Part shown: one piece after another, positions 42,196-51,175 of the stretch
Numbering within the stretch: the stretch's first letter is position 1
How the letters are laid out: every line of letters begins with the position of its first letter
Source of the DNA: Daejeonella sp.
GTDB lineage: Bacteria > Bacteroidota > Bacteroidia > Sphingobacteriales > Sphingobacteriaceae
Length of the DNA: 58,883 nt
Assembly: GCF_030684675.1 (NCBI RefSeq)
Contig: NZ_JAUXXZ010000019.1
Location: 1 to 58,883 of the forward strand
Direction: 5' to 3'
Program-made: the position numbers and the translations under genes
Notes under the pieces: generated by a model
Database searches by the model: none
What the model saw: only the letters and a program-made list of their open reading frames with translations
What the model was told of the DNA's origin: nothing

Positions 42196-44916
42196 TTACT
42201 CAACCTTATACCGGTAAATAAACCTTGAGAGATTCCCATCAATATCAGTGCCCTCTACGATTGCTTTATAGGTGCCTTTATTGTCTCCATTGTAAAATTC
42301 AACAGGCATGTTTCCAGCCTTGTCTGTAAAGATTCTTGGGTTCCAGTAGACAGTGCTGCGAAGGTCAGATCCTGTGGTGCGGCTTTCAGGGCTTAGGTAT
42401 TTAGGTGAATAGAACTCCCTCTTTTTAATATATCCCTGAGGGTTGAAAGTTAACACGTTATTCTGCGGGAATAATTTTTTCAGGTCTTCAGCACTTACTG
42501 GTTTACCAGTGGGTGTGATTTTCGAGTTAATAACCAATACACCATTTGTATTATACATACGGTTAACCATACCCAACTCGTCCTTCAGAAAGACCTCAAT
42601 ATTGTCAACGTCGGCTGGATTGATATTGTTCAGATAGTTAGCGTCAACAGGCATTCCATTATAAAAAATCTGTACCGGCACCCTAAGACCGGAGTTATAG
42701 ACCCTGGTCACATAAAAATTATTGTCATTAAAAGTAAGTCCCGTTGCTGCTGTTTGCAGACAGGTAAGTAAGATCGGACAACCCTTAAATCGTTCGCTAT
42801 CAATCAAATGATCCGGCTGGGAGCCGAGACCTGAAAGAGCAGGGTGATCCATATGGCTAGCCCTTTTTATTGCTGTAGCCTTAACTACGACCTCCTGTAG
42901 CATTTGGGTTGCCAGAAAGTATTGTCTTTTACTATTATCGAGGTATGTAGCCAAAGCACTGTCAATATTAAGTTCTTCATCCGGAACATTGACATTTTTG
43001 CTGATTGTCGGGAAAGCTGTACCATTCAGCATGATCATCATGTTCCGGGCTGCAGTTGAACTTCTTGCACTGATTGTGGCTTCTGCTGAATCAGTAATTA
43101 CTACTTTTTCAAATTTGAACTCCCCTTTCAGGTTGGTTGTGGTTTCGGCATAGAACTTACTTTCAGGAACTACCAGTTTCAAACTACCCTTGGAGACCGG
43201 CATACCGTTCGAAGTACGCAACATTCCCGCAAATTCAATTCCCTGCTCAGGAAGTAAACTAATTACAGGCTCACGGCCTTTGATGATATCTTCATATGAG
43301 AATTTGCGGTATCCCTGGGTAAGCATCAGCAAATCAAGATCTGCGAGCTTTTTTTCATTGGTCTGATTGAAATAGTAATTAGGCTTTTCAATGTATCCTC
43401 TTAATTCTGAGGAAATCAGAAAGGAACTCAGAATAGTTGTTTCTTCATCTTCAGGATGCGGAACTTTGGATTCATTGATAACTGATAGAGAAAAATTTCC
43501 TTCAACAGGAGCATTTCTTGTTTTAGCACTGATGTTCATTTTTACCGGCTGTCTTGAGCCATAAACTTTTTTATCGGTATTTATGCTCAGGCTTGAAACA
43601 TCTGTTTGATTGACAAATACCAGGCGCTCGGTTAATGGCTCGCCTTTATTTGTGAACAGGGTAATCTGTACAATTCCGGTTGGAAACTTGTTTTTTGCTA
43701 TAGAGGCCCCAATGTTTATAGTAGCTAAATTGGTCTGTGCCGCAAAGCAGATTACACCCTTACTTCTGGCTATCAGGTAGAAGTTCTTATCCCGGTTTTG
43801 AGCAAAAAAGACAGGACTACTCGACAGTTGCAAAATTATATTTGCAGGTGTGGAGTTAACAACAGATATTGTAATTCCGGATGCTTTAGCCTGAGGCATG
43901 GGAATAGTTTTCTTTATTCCGTTTGAAAAACTGAGGTTGGCTTTATAAGTTTTACCACTTTCATGCAAAAGTGTAAATGATCCCATACCCTGATGTTGTG
44001 ACTGTAGGCTGCTGACTACTTTTCCAGTATTATCTACAATCTCTCCTTTAACGTCAATTCCAAGTCCTTTTTCCTGAACGGCTTTGAATGCCACCTTGCT
44101 GCTTACATTTTCAATTAAATCTCCTCCTTCCGGAAAAAATTGAAAATCGGCTTCGGAAAATGAATTTTTTAAGGGGAATTGCGAAGTAAGCAGTTTGCCA
44201 GTTTCTGCTTCAAGAACCGTTTCAAGGATTCCGGTATCCAAAGCAGCTTTCTGACCTGCACTTAATTTTAAAGAAACCGCTCCCTCCGCATTGGTTGTTT
44301 CCCTGCCCCGGGCAATGGTTTCAAATTTGGAAATCAGACTCCAGGTCATCTTTTTATTCGCAAATGGCTTTCCTTCGGAGTCTTTATATATAATGTTGGC
44401 TGTAATAATCGGTGAACTGTCCGGATTCTGGCCACTGAGTGAAATATTAGTAATGATATTCCTGTTAATTGCATTTCCAACTTTAATATTTTTAGAAAAG
44501 AAATATTCATCACTGAAATTCAACATCCAATAGGTATATGCTCTGATTCTATAATTGCTTGATTTGTAGACTGATGGGTCAAGGGTGATACTGCCGTATG
44601 CTGAAGTATTAACCACCGGCAGCTTCATAGATCTGACCAGGGTGTCATTTTCTGAAATAATATCCACATACAAAACTTTACTCAGGTCGGAGGGTAAATC
44701 CTGACCGGTAGCAACATAAGCCTTAAACCAGATGGTATCTCCGACAGCATAATAGGGTTTGTCGAAATGCAGATAAACTTTTTCTGAAGGATAATCCTCA
44801 ATCAGCTTTTGGGATCGGTCTACTATAGTCTTTAAACTTATCGTGTCCTGTGCGAACAGTTGACCGGCCTGCAAAAGAAACAACAGAGCAATAATTAATG
44901 AACGGTAAACTTTCAT
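42196..44916 (-). CDS. MG2/carboxypeptidase-like envelope protein with TonB-plug domain
   Basis: 906 residues from the start at 44916 (an ATG 15 bases earlier is possible). A signal peptide (SLIIALLFLLQAGQLFAQ) leads to an alpha-2-macroglobulin MG2-like strand set (YPSEKVYLHFDKPYYAVGDT, IWFKAYVATG), more beta-sandwich domains, a carboxypeptidase-regulatory-like unit (GMLRTSNGMPVSKGSLKLVV) and a C-terminal part resembling a receptor plug (QIFYNGMPVDANYLNNINPA, DVDNIEVFLKDELGM) without any beta-barrel after it. Members occur widely in Bacteroidota with unknown function. Probably anchored at the outer membrane or secreted. Monocistronic. Confidence 0.78.
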   Translation of the reverse strand: MKVYRSLIIALLFLLQAGQLFAQDTISLKTIVDRSQKLIEDYPSEKVYLHFDKPYYAVGDTIWFKAYVATGQDLPSDLSKVLYVDIISENDTLVRSMKLPVVNTSAYGSITLDPSVYKSSNYRIRAYTYWMLNFSDEYFFSKNIKVGNAINRNIITNISLSGQNPDSSPIITANIIYKDSEGKPFANKKMTWSLISKFETIARGRETTNAEGAVSLKLSAGQKAALDTGILETVLEAETGKLLTSQFPLKNSFSEADFQFFPEGGDLIENVSSKVAFKAVQEKGLGIDVKGEIVDNTGKVVSSLQSQHQGMGSFTLLHESGKTYKANLSFSNGIKKTIPMPQAKASGITISVVNSTPANIILQLSSSPVFFAQNRDKNFYLIARSKGVICFAAQTNLATINIGASIAKNKFPTGIVQITLFTNKGEPLTERLVFVNQTDVSSLSINTDKKVYGSRQPVKMNISAKTRNAPVEGNFSLSVINESKVPHPEDEETTILSSFLISSELRGYIEKPNYYFNQTNEKKLADLDLLMLTQGYRKFSYEDIIKGREPVISLLPEQGIEFAGMLRTSNGMPVSKGSLKLVVPESKFYAETTTNLKGEFKFEKVVITDSAEATISARSSTAARNMMIMLNGTAFPTISKNVNVPDEELNIDSALATYLDNSKRQYFLATQMLQEVVVKATAIKRASHMDHPALSGLGSQPDHLIDSERFKGCPILLTCLQTAATGLTFNDNNFYVTRVYNSGLRVPVQIFYNGMPVDANYLNNINPADVDNIEVFLKDELGMVNRMYNTNGVLVINSKITPTGKPVSAEDLKKLFPQNNVLTFNPQGYIKKREFYSPKYLSPESRTTGSDLRSTVYWNPRIFTDKAGNMPVEFYNGDNKGTYKAIVEGTDIDGNLSRFIYRYKVE

Positions 44917-45032
44917 CTTGAATTGAATCATATATGCGAATATAGATTAAATGAACTTTTTAACCACACATCCCTGAATGTTTAACATATTTTAATGATT
45001 GGAAGGCTTGAAAATAAAAATTCGGGCAATGA

Positions 45033-46118
45033 TCAGCTGAGCCTATTGATTCCCAATTTATCTGCAAGACCGTTCAGGTCATTGCACACCTCATCAATAA
45101 GAGGAATACCATTGTTTTGCCGCTCTTTTTCTGCTATTAACTCAGGTTCACCGGGTATAATCACTTTCTGGTCTTCTCTGATTGGTTTTGCTGAGCTGAA
45201 ACGTTCTATCCAATTGTCAAGATGAGTTTTGAATTCCTCAACCGGTCTGAAGCCATCAACGCGCATGGCACCTAAAAAATGGCCTAAGCCCAAACCAACC
45301 AGATTGTCTGATGGTTCCATGAATGCGACAAAAGGAGGTGCCCATGGACCGTAATTGGCACCTGAGAGCACTGCAGAGAGAATATCTACCGTTGCGCTTA
45401 GTCCAAAGCCTTTATGACTACCGTGCTCCCTGTCGCTTCCAAGGGGCAGCAGAGAGCCTCCTTTTTTTAATTCATGTGGATCTATTGACGACTGTCCGTT
45501 TGCATCCTGAATCCAGCCCTCAGGAACAGCTTTGCCAGTACGCTGTGCAATTTCCAGTTTACCATTGGCTGCGGCTGAGGTTGCCATATCCACAATGACA
45601 GGGGGATATTTTCCGGCAGGGAAAGCATAGCACATCGGGTTAGTCCCCAGCATTCGTTCATTGGCAAAGGTTGGTGCTACCAGCGGACTTGCATTTGTCA
45701 TCGCAAATCCAATCATATCTTTTTCAACAGCCATCATGGTATGATAGGCTGCAATTCCAAAATGATTGGAATTTCTGACAGATACCCAGCCGGATCCATA
45801 TTTCTCAGCTTTGTCAATAGCCACTTTCATCGCAAAAGGAGCTACAATGAGACCCAGGCCTGCATCCCCGTCAATAGTGGCTGTAGTTGGAGTTTCGTGG
45901 ACTATTTTAATATCAGGTATGGGATTAATCCGTGCTTTTTCCCATAAGCGGACATAGCCGGTTAGCCTGGCCACGCCATGTGAGTCGATACCGCGAAGGT
46001 CTGCTTTGATGAGTACGTCAGCGGCCAGGTCTGCATGTTCTGAAGAACAGCCCATTTTCAGGAAAATGGATTTTGTGAAATCCCGCAGCTTACTTTCGGT
46101 AAAGGTATGATAGGCCAT
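45033..46118 (-). CDS. Malate/L-lactate/ureidoglycolate-type dehydrogenase (Ldh family)
   Basis: 361-residue NAD(P)-dependent 2-hydroxyacid dehydrogenase of the Ldh2/MDH2 fold, unrelated to the classical Rossmann lactate dehydrogenases. Visible motifs: ADLRGIDSHGVARL (catalytic His), NSNHFGIAAYHTMMA, GTNPMCYAFPAG, VDMATSAAANGKLEIA and GSDREHGSHKGFGLS. Substrate cannot be told from sequence; malate, lactate, sulfolactate or a sugar-derived hydroxyacid are options. It follows bshC on the minus strand with a 9-base gap, so the two may be co-transcribed. Confidence 0.88.
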   Translation of the reverse strand: MAYHTFTESKLRDFTKSIFLKMGCSSEHADLAADVLIKADLRGIDSHGVARLTGYVRLWEKARINPIPDIKIVHETPTTATIDGDAGLGLIVAPFAMKVAIDKAEKYGSGWVSVRNSNHFGIAAYHTMMAVEKDMIGFAMTNASPLVAPTFANERMLGTNPMCYAFPAGKYPPVIVDMATSAAANGKLEIAQRTGKAVPEGWIQDANGQSSIDPHELKKGGSLLPLGSDREHGSHKGFGLSATVDILSAVLSGANYGPWAPPFVAFMEPSDNLVGLGLGHFLGAMRVDGFRPVEEFKTHLDNWIERFSSAKPIREDQKVIIPGEPELIAEKERQNNGIPLIDEVCNDLNGLADKLGINRLS

Positions 46119-46127
46119 GTATCTAAT

Positions 46128-47720
46128 CTACTCTTCTAATATCGTAAATTTCAGATCAAGAGGTTTGAAGTTCTCGATAAGGGCTCTTATAAAACCTTTA
46201 CCATACTTCACATAGAACAAACCAAAGTTTTCAGACCGTTCCTGCAATCTGCCATTTGGAAAAAGCTTTGATTTGATTACATCGATCTGGGAAAGGGCAT
46301 CGCCAAAATTTCTTTTCTCAGCTTTAATCAGTTTAGCTTCAAGATTTTTAACAGCCTTCTGTAATCTTGACTTAACAGCCTCAGAACTTGGTCCCAGACT
46401 TGGGTCGATCTTATAAGTACGCAATTTTATCTTTTCAAAAATAGAACTGAGCTCCTGCCATTCATCATGTAAATCAAGGCTGTGCTCAGTATGGCTGAAT
46501 ACCCATTCTTTTTTAAGTACTTCAGAATTTTTAAAAATATCCTTTATGTTAAGATCCAACCTGTTTAGTTTCGTTTCCAGATTCAGGGAAGCGAATATTG
46601 CAGAATTTCGAAGAAGTAAAATGGGGAAGTCAACTCCGTAAAAGTCGAAATTTTGTTTTAGCTGCAGCCAGTAAATAATTTCTGCACCTCCACCAATATA
46701 GGCCAGGTTTGGAAGAATCACTTCTTCATAAAGCGGGCGCATCACAACATTCGGACTAAAGCGTTCCGGATTATCCTTAATCTCCGTTAACAGTTCTTCT
46801 TTGCTGAAACTAATCTCCGTATTTAATACCCTGTAAAGATCTTCTTCAAATACAATGCGTTCCCTCAAACCATCCAGCAAGTAGAAAAAATTGATCTCTC
46901 TCGGATTTACCTGCGCTTCAATACCTTTTTTTGCCAGTTTTTCATTGGTATCAGTGATGGTTCTGAAGCTATGTTGTCCGGTGATATCCTTTGCAATTAT
47001 TTCTGAAAATTCCCTCTTTAACCTTCTGTCATCTGCATCCAGAATTACCAATCCGTACTCTTCAAAAAGGGAATTGACCAGTTGCCTGCTTGCATCAGCA
47101 AGATTTTTACTGCCGGTATATGCAGAGCTAATCAATTTACCCAATTCATCAGCATTTTCTGAAATACCCAGAACTGCGAGATATTCCAGAACTGCTTTTT
47201 CTATACCTTTGGTGACTAATCTGCCGGTGGCCCCTGCAACATCCAGTTCCCAGCTGATTTTCTTTCCCGAGATATAGGTATGATTGATTTCCGCAAAATC
47301 ATGATCTTCTGTAGCCATCCAATATACAGGTACAAAATTTTTATCCGGAAAGTTGGATTTTAAATCCTTTGCCAGATTGATGGCAGTGACGATTTTAAAA
47401 ATGAAATATAAGGGACCTGTAAAAATATTTAGCTGATGGCCTGTACAAACAGTAAAAGTGTTCTTTTGAAGCAGTAGGCTGATGTTTGAACTTACCTGCT
47501 CATTACAGGGCTGTGGTAATTTAGAATATTGCTCCCTTAAAACTTCAACCAGAATTTCTCTGTTCGAATTGTTTTTTTTCGAGGCCAATAACTCGTTGAA
47601 TCCCTGAAGGTTAGGGTTATGTGATTGGAAGGAATTTAATTCCACTTCATTGTTCAGATAGCGGATCAGGCCTTCTGAAAAGCTTCTGGTTTCACTGTAA
47701 TCAATATAAGTTGCCTTCAT
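46128..47720 (-). CDS. bshC: Bacillithiol biosynthesis cysteine ligase BshC
   Basis: 530 residues, the usual size. It adds cysteine to glucosaminyl-malate in the last step of bacillithiol synthesis. Family phrases: VCTGHQLNIFTGPLYFIFK, PVYWMATEDHDFAEI, NVVMRPLYEEVILPNLAYIG and GGAEIIYWLQLK. bshA and bshB are not in the window. It implies bacillithiol as a thiol buffer in this organism. Confidence 0.93.
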   Translation of the reverse strand: MKATYIDYSETRSFSEGLIRYLNNEVELNSFQSHNPNLQGFNELLASKKNNSNREILVEVLREQYSKLPQPCNEQVSSNISLLLQKNTFTVCTGHQLNIFTGPLYFIFKIVTAINLAKDLKSNFPDKNFVPVYWMATEDHDFAEINHTYISGKKISWELDVAGATGRLVTKGIEKAVLEYLAVLGISENADELGKLISSAYTGSKNLADASRQLVNSLFEEYGLVILDADDRRLKREFSEIIAKDITGQHSFRTITDTNEKLAKKGIEAQVNPREINFFYLLDGLRERIVFEEDLYRVLNTEISFSKEELLTEIKDNPERFSPNVVMRPLYEEVILPNLAYIGGGAEIIYWLQLKQNFDFYGVDFPILLLRNSAIFASLNLETKLNRLDLNIKDIFKNSEVLKKEWVFSHTEHSLDLHDEWQELSSIFEKIKLRTYKIDPSLGPSSEAVKSRLQKAVKNLEAKLIKAEKRNFGDALSQIDVIKSKLFPNGRLQERSENFGLFYVKYGKGFIRALIENFKPLDLKFTILEE

Positions 47721-47764
47721 CTGAAACGAAATTAGGGGAAATTAATCAATTCCACTTTACTGAT

Positions 47765-49099
47765 CTAAATTTTGACAATCTGACCATACAGATCGAAATC
47801 TTCGGCACGGTCAATCTTCACCTGAACAAAGCTTCCGGAAGTGGCATAGCTAATTCTGGTATCAATTAAAACCTCATTATCTACTTCCGGTGAATCATAT
47901 TCGGTTCTTCCTGTTAAATAATTGCCCTCTTTTTTATCGATCAGCACTTTGTAAGTATGACCAACTTTATCCTGATTGATATCGAATGAAATTTCTTGTT
48001 GAATACCCATGATTGTTTCCACACGTTCCTGCTTTAATTCCTCAGGAACATCATCAATAAGTTCGTAGGCGTGAGTTTTTTCTTCATGCGAATAGGTGAA
48101 ACATCCTAAGCGGTCGAAGCGGGTTTCAGTAACCCAGTCTCTCATTTCTTCAAAGTCTTTTTCCGTTTCTCCGGGATAACCGCAAATCAGGGTTGTACGT
48201 AAGGCGATATCAGGCACCTTATCACGAATGGAATTAACAAGATCTATTGTTTTTTGCCTTGTAATTCCACGGCGCATTGAGCTTAGCATCGAATCGCTGA
48301 TGTGCTGAAGAGGCATATCCAGGTAATTGCAGATATTGGAACGTTCGTTCATCACATCCAGAATATCCATCGGGAAACCTGAAGGATAGGCATATTGAAG
48401 TCTGATCCATTCAATTCCATCAACATCCGATAGATTGCGGAGCAGGTCAGCAAGATTTCGCTTGCTATAAAGGTCAAGACCGTAATAGGTAAGATCCTGA
48501 GCAATTAAGATCAGCTCTTTGGTGCCATTCTTCGCCAGGAATTTGGCTTCCTTTACTAAATCTTCAATAGGTTTGGAAACATGTTTTCCCCTCATTAGTG
48601 GAATTGCACAAAAGGAGCAGGGCCTGTTACACCCTTCGGCTATTTTAAAATAGGCAAAATGTGATGGGGTAGTCAGCAGGCGTTCTCCTAAAAGTTCATG
48701 CTTGTAATCTGCGCCTACTGAACTCAAAAGTTTTTGAAGGTCGTTTGTCCCGAAATAGGAGTCCACATTTTTAATTTCGGCTTCAAGCTCCGGTTTGTAT
48801 CGCTCAGAAAGACATCCGGTTACGATAAGCTTAGAGATTTTTCCTTGTTCTTTTAACTCGCTGTATTGCAGAATGGTATCAATCGATTCCTGTTTCGCAT
48901 TATCAATAAAGCCGCAGGTATTGATCACGATGATGTCATCCTGACGAAGTGAATCTGCTTCGTGAACAACATCCATCTGATTGCCCCTTAACTGGCCCAT
49001 CAGAACTTCAGAATCATGAATATTTTTTGAACAACCCAGTGTTATGACATTGACCCTTGGCTTTACCTGGGCTGGTTTTGTACTGATTTTAGTCTTCAT
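47765..49099 (-). CDS. rimO: Ribosomal protein S12 methylthiotransferase RimO
   Basis: 444-residue radical SAM enzyme that methylthiolates an Asp in ribosomal protein S12. The first iron-sulfur cluster uses Cys23, Cys62 and Cys96 (TLGCSKN, NTCGFID, TGCLSER) and the radical SAM cluster uses Cys157, Cys161 and Cys164 (GCNRPCSFC). A TRAM domain closes the C-terminus. It starts 15 bases after ftsY and is co-transcribed with it. Confidence 0.94.
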   Translation of the reverse strand: MKTKISTKPAQVKPRVNVITLGCSKNIHDSEVLMGQLRGNQMDVVHEADSLRQDDIIVINTCGFIDNAKQESIDTILQYSELKEQGKISKLIVTGCLSERYKPELEAEIKNVDSYFGTNDLQKLLSSVGADYKHELLGERLLTTPSHFAYFKIAEGCNRPCSFCAIPLMRGKHVSKPIEDLVKEAKFLAKNGTKELILIAQDLTYYGLDLYSKRNLADLLRNLSDVDGIEWIRLQYAYPSGFPMDILDVMNERSNICNYLDMPLQHISDSMLSSMRRGITRQKTIDLVNSIRDKVPDIALRTTLICGYPGETEKDFEEMRDWVTETRFDRLGCFTYSHEEKTHAYELIDDVPEELKQERVETIMGIQQEISFDINQDKVGHTYKVLIDKKEGNYLTGRTEYDSPEVDNEVLIDTRISYATSGSFVQVKIDRAEDFDLYGQIVKI

Positions 49100-49114
49100 T
49101 ATTTGCTTCTCTGA

Positions 49115-50077
49115 TTATTTAAAAAGGGAGTCGACAAACTCTTTCTTATTAAATAATTGCAGATGATCTATTCCTTCACCCACACCGATGTATTTCACCG
49201 GAATTTTAAACTGATCGGAGATCCCGATCACGACTCCGCCTTTTGCTGTGCCGTCTAATTTAGTTAGTGCCAATGCGTTCACTTCAGTTGCCTGGGTAAA
49301 CTGCTTGCATTGTTCAATTGCATTTTGTCCGGTGGATGCGTCGAGTACCAGAAGTATCTCATGAGGAGCTCCCGGTACAATTTTTTGCATCACCTGTTTG
49401 ATCTTGGTTAGCTCATTCATCAGAGCCACTTTATTATGCAGGCGACCGGCTGTATCAATAATTGCTACATCATCACCATTGGCAACTGCTGATTGCAGGG
49501 TATCAAATGCGACAGCTGCGGGGTCTGAACCCATTGGCTGAGCCACGATCCGTACATTTACCCGTTCTGCCCAGAGTTTTAGCTGATCTACAGCCGCAGC
49601 CCTGAAAGTATCTGCCGCACCCAAAACTACTTTGTTCCCTGCTATTTTCAATTTATGAGCCAGCTTACCAATAGTTGTTGTCTTGCCAACACCATTTACC
49701 CCGACAACCATGATTACATAGGGCTTATGATCACCGTATTCAAAATTTCTGAAATCGTTGCTGTTGTTCTCTGATAAAAGGCTTTGGATTTCAGAACGTA
49801 AAAGTTCATTCAGTTCGGAGGTATTGATGTATTTATCGCGGGCCACGCGAGCCTGGATCCGATCAATGATCTTTAAGGTAGTTTGAACACCCACATCCGA
49901 GTTAACCAGAATTTCTTCAAGTTCATCGAGCACATCATCGTCAACGGTCGATTTCCCGACAACAGCCTTAGTAATCTTCGTGAAAAGGCCTTCCTTTGTC
50001 TTCTCCAGGCTCTTGTCCAGTTCTACCTGTTCCTGTATGTTACTTTCTTTCTTCTTGAAAAAATCAAATAATCCCAT
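49115..50077 (-). CDS. ftsY: Signal recognition particle receptor FtsY
   Basis: 320 residues: a short N-terminal segment, the NG helical bundle (EELDEILV-type region, VDDDVLDELEEILVNSDVGV), the P-loop GVNGVGKTTTIGKLA, DTFRAAAVDQLKLWA, DTAGRLHN and TKLDGTAKGG. It docks ribosome-SRP complexes at the membrane. The long acidic A domain of E. coli is absent, as is normal here. TAAATTTG on the minus strand (50083-50090) could be its -7 box, which would make the message nearly leaderless. A terminator separates it from the ribosomal genes upstream. Confidence 0.95.
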   Translation of the reverse strand: MGLFDFFKKKESNIQEQVELDKSLEKTKEGLFTKITKAVVGKSTVDDDVLDELEEILVNSDVGVQTTLKIIDRIQARVARDKYINTSELNELLRSEIQSLLSENNSNDFRNFEYGDHKPYVIMVVGVNGVGKTTTIGKLAHKLKIAGNKVVLGAADTFRAAAVDQLKLWAERVNVRIVAQPMGSDPAAVAFDTLQSAVANGDDVAIIDTAGRLHNKVALMNELTKIKQVMQKIVPGAPHEILLVLDASTGQNAIEQCKQFTQATEVNALALTKLDGTAKGGVVIGISDQFKIPVKYIGVGEGIDHLQLFNKKEFVDSLFK

Positions 50078-50124
50078 GATGCCAAATTTAAGAAATCTGC
50101 CGGGGCGGATAACAATGATATAAT

Positions 50125-50160
50125 GAAAAAAGCCACCCGACGATTATACGCGGGCGGCTT
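50125..50160 (-). terminator. Terminator between DUF4295 and ftsY
   Basis: On the minus strand GCCGCCCGCG pairs with CGTCGGGTGGC around TATAAT and is followed by six T residues. It lies between the DUF4295 stop and the ftsY start, ending the ribosomal operon. Confidence 0.8.
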
Positions 50161-50180
50161 CTGTTAATACAATGTGAAGA

Positions 50181-50348
50181 TTACTTAGAGGTATTAATTC
50201 CTGCAATAGCGTCTTTCACGTGATCGTTATGAACGATAATTTCTTTGAATGAGTAAGCACCGGTTTTTGGTGATTTATTCATTGTGATAACTTTTGAATA
50301 TTCTTTACCAGCACCTGTTTTCAGGGTTGCAACTACTTTCTTTGCCAT
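50181..50348 (-). CDS. DUF4295 small basic protein
   Basis: 55 residues: starts MAKKVVATLKTGAGKEYSK and ends DHVKDAIAGINTSK, matching the Bacteroidota DUF4295 family in length and sequence. Highly basic. Function unproven, but it always follows the L28 and L33 genes, so a ribosome-linked role is likely. It is the last gene before the terminator at 50125-50160. Confidence 0.9.
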   Translation of the reverse strand: MAKKVVATLKTGAGKEYSKVITMNKSPKTGAYSFKEIIVHNDHVKDAIAGINTSK

Positions 50349-50364
50349 TTCTGTATGTTATTTG

Positions 50365-50440
50365 AGTTGTAGGTTGTAGGTTTTAAGTTGTAGGTTTTAA
50401 GTTTTTCAATACAATACTTATAAATACAACTTATAACTTA
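50365..50440. repeat. AT-rich repeat spacer rpmG-DUF4295
   Basis: Tandem variants of GTAGGTTTTAAGTT, then TACTTATAA/ACTTATAACTTATTACTTA strings roughly complementary to them. The spacer at 50641-50716 has the same layout. Confidence 0.6.
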
Positions 50441-50623
50441 TTACTTAATTTCTTTATGAACAGTTACTTTTCTTAGAACAGGATTGAATTTCTTCAGTTC
50501 TAAACGCTCTGTAGTGTTCTTTTTATTCTTGGTGGTTACGTAACGAGACATTCCAGCCATGCCACTTTCCTTATGCTCGGTACATTCTAAAATAACCTGA
50601 ACTCTGTTGCCTTTCTTAGCCAT
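50441..50623 (-). CDS. rpmG: 50S ribosomal protein L33
   Basis: 60 residues, with the L33 core [20 protein letters not shown] and the [15 protein letters not shown] tail. Only one cysteine (residue 14) is present, so this is the zinc-free form. It lies between rpmB and DUF4295 in the standard order. Confidence 0.96.
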   Translation of the reverse strand: MAKKGNRVQVILECTEHKESGMAGMSRYVTTKNKKNTTERLELKKFNPVLRKVTVHKEIK

Positions 50624-50640
50624 TATCTTAAATTTTATTT

Positions 50641-50716
50641 GTAAGTTTTAGGTTTTAAGTTCTAAGTTTTCAGTAGTATTAATTACTTATTACTTATAAC
50701 TTAATACTTATAACTC
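50641..50716. repeat. AT-rich repeat spacer rpmB-rpmG
   Basis: TTTTAGGTTTTAAGTTCTAAG followed by TTACTTATTACTTATAACTTA-type strings. Same arrangement as the spacer at 50365-50440, which suggests a shared repeat origin. Confidence 0.55.
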
Positions 50717-50950
50717 TTATATATATCCTTTTTTAAGGAATTTGTTAATTACAGCAGTGATGCCATTTTTACTGATGGTTTTGATCGCTGAAGTAGAAAC
50801 TTTCAACGTGATCCATCTGTCTTCTTCTGGGATGTAAAACTTTTTTACATGCAGGTTAGGATAAAATTTACGTTTGGTTTTTACGTTTGAGTTAGAAACG
50901 TTGAAACCGTTCATCGCCATTTTTCCTGTTAAATCACAAATTCTCGACAT
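50717..50950 (-). CDS. rpmB: 50S ribosomal protein L28
   Basis: 77 residues with the L28 signatures MSRICDLTGKMAMNGFNVS, TKRKFYPNLHVKKFYI and RWITLKVSTSAIKTI. First gene of the rpmB-rpmG-DUF4295 operon, divergent from acs. Confidence 0.97.
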   Translation of the reverse strand: MSRICDLTGKMAMNGFNVSNSNVKTKRKFYPNLHVKKFYIPEEDRWITLKVSTSAIKTISKNGITAVINKFLKKGYI

Positions 50951-51175
50951 GACTATAAGTGTATCTATTATTTAAATTCAAATCTTTAAAGAGTTTGCAA
51001 ATATCGGGAGAAAAAATCAGATACGCAATACTTTATCAATAAATTTAGACATTCCTTTTAAAAGCATCCTGGCGACCGACATTAATGTAATTTTTTTGCA
51101 TCTATATTAGGCTAACAGGTCTGAATATGATATAATTGTACTCTGATATTTAATTTACCGAACAACAATAAAAAA

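Noticed and set aside
46891-47277. 128-codon frame antisense to bshC
   Set aside because: Shadow of a clearly assigned gene, no domain.
50365-50716. CRISPR-like repeats
   Set aside because: Units are short, irregular and lack regular unique spacers.
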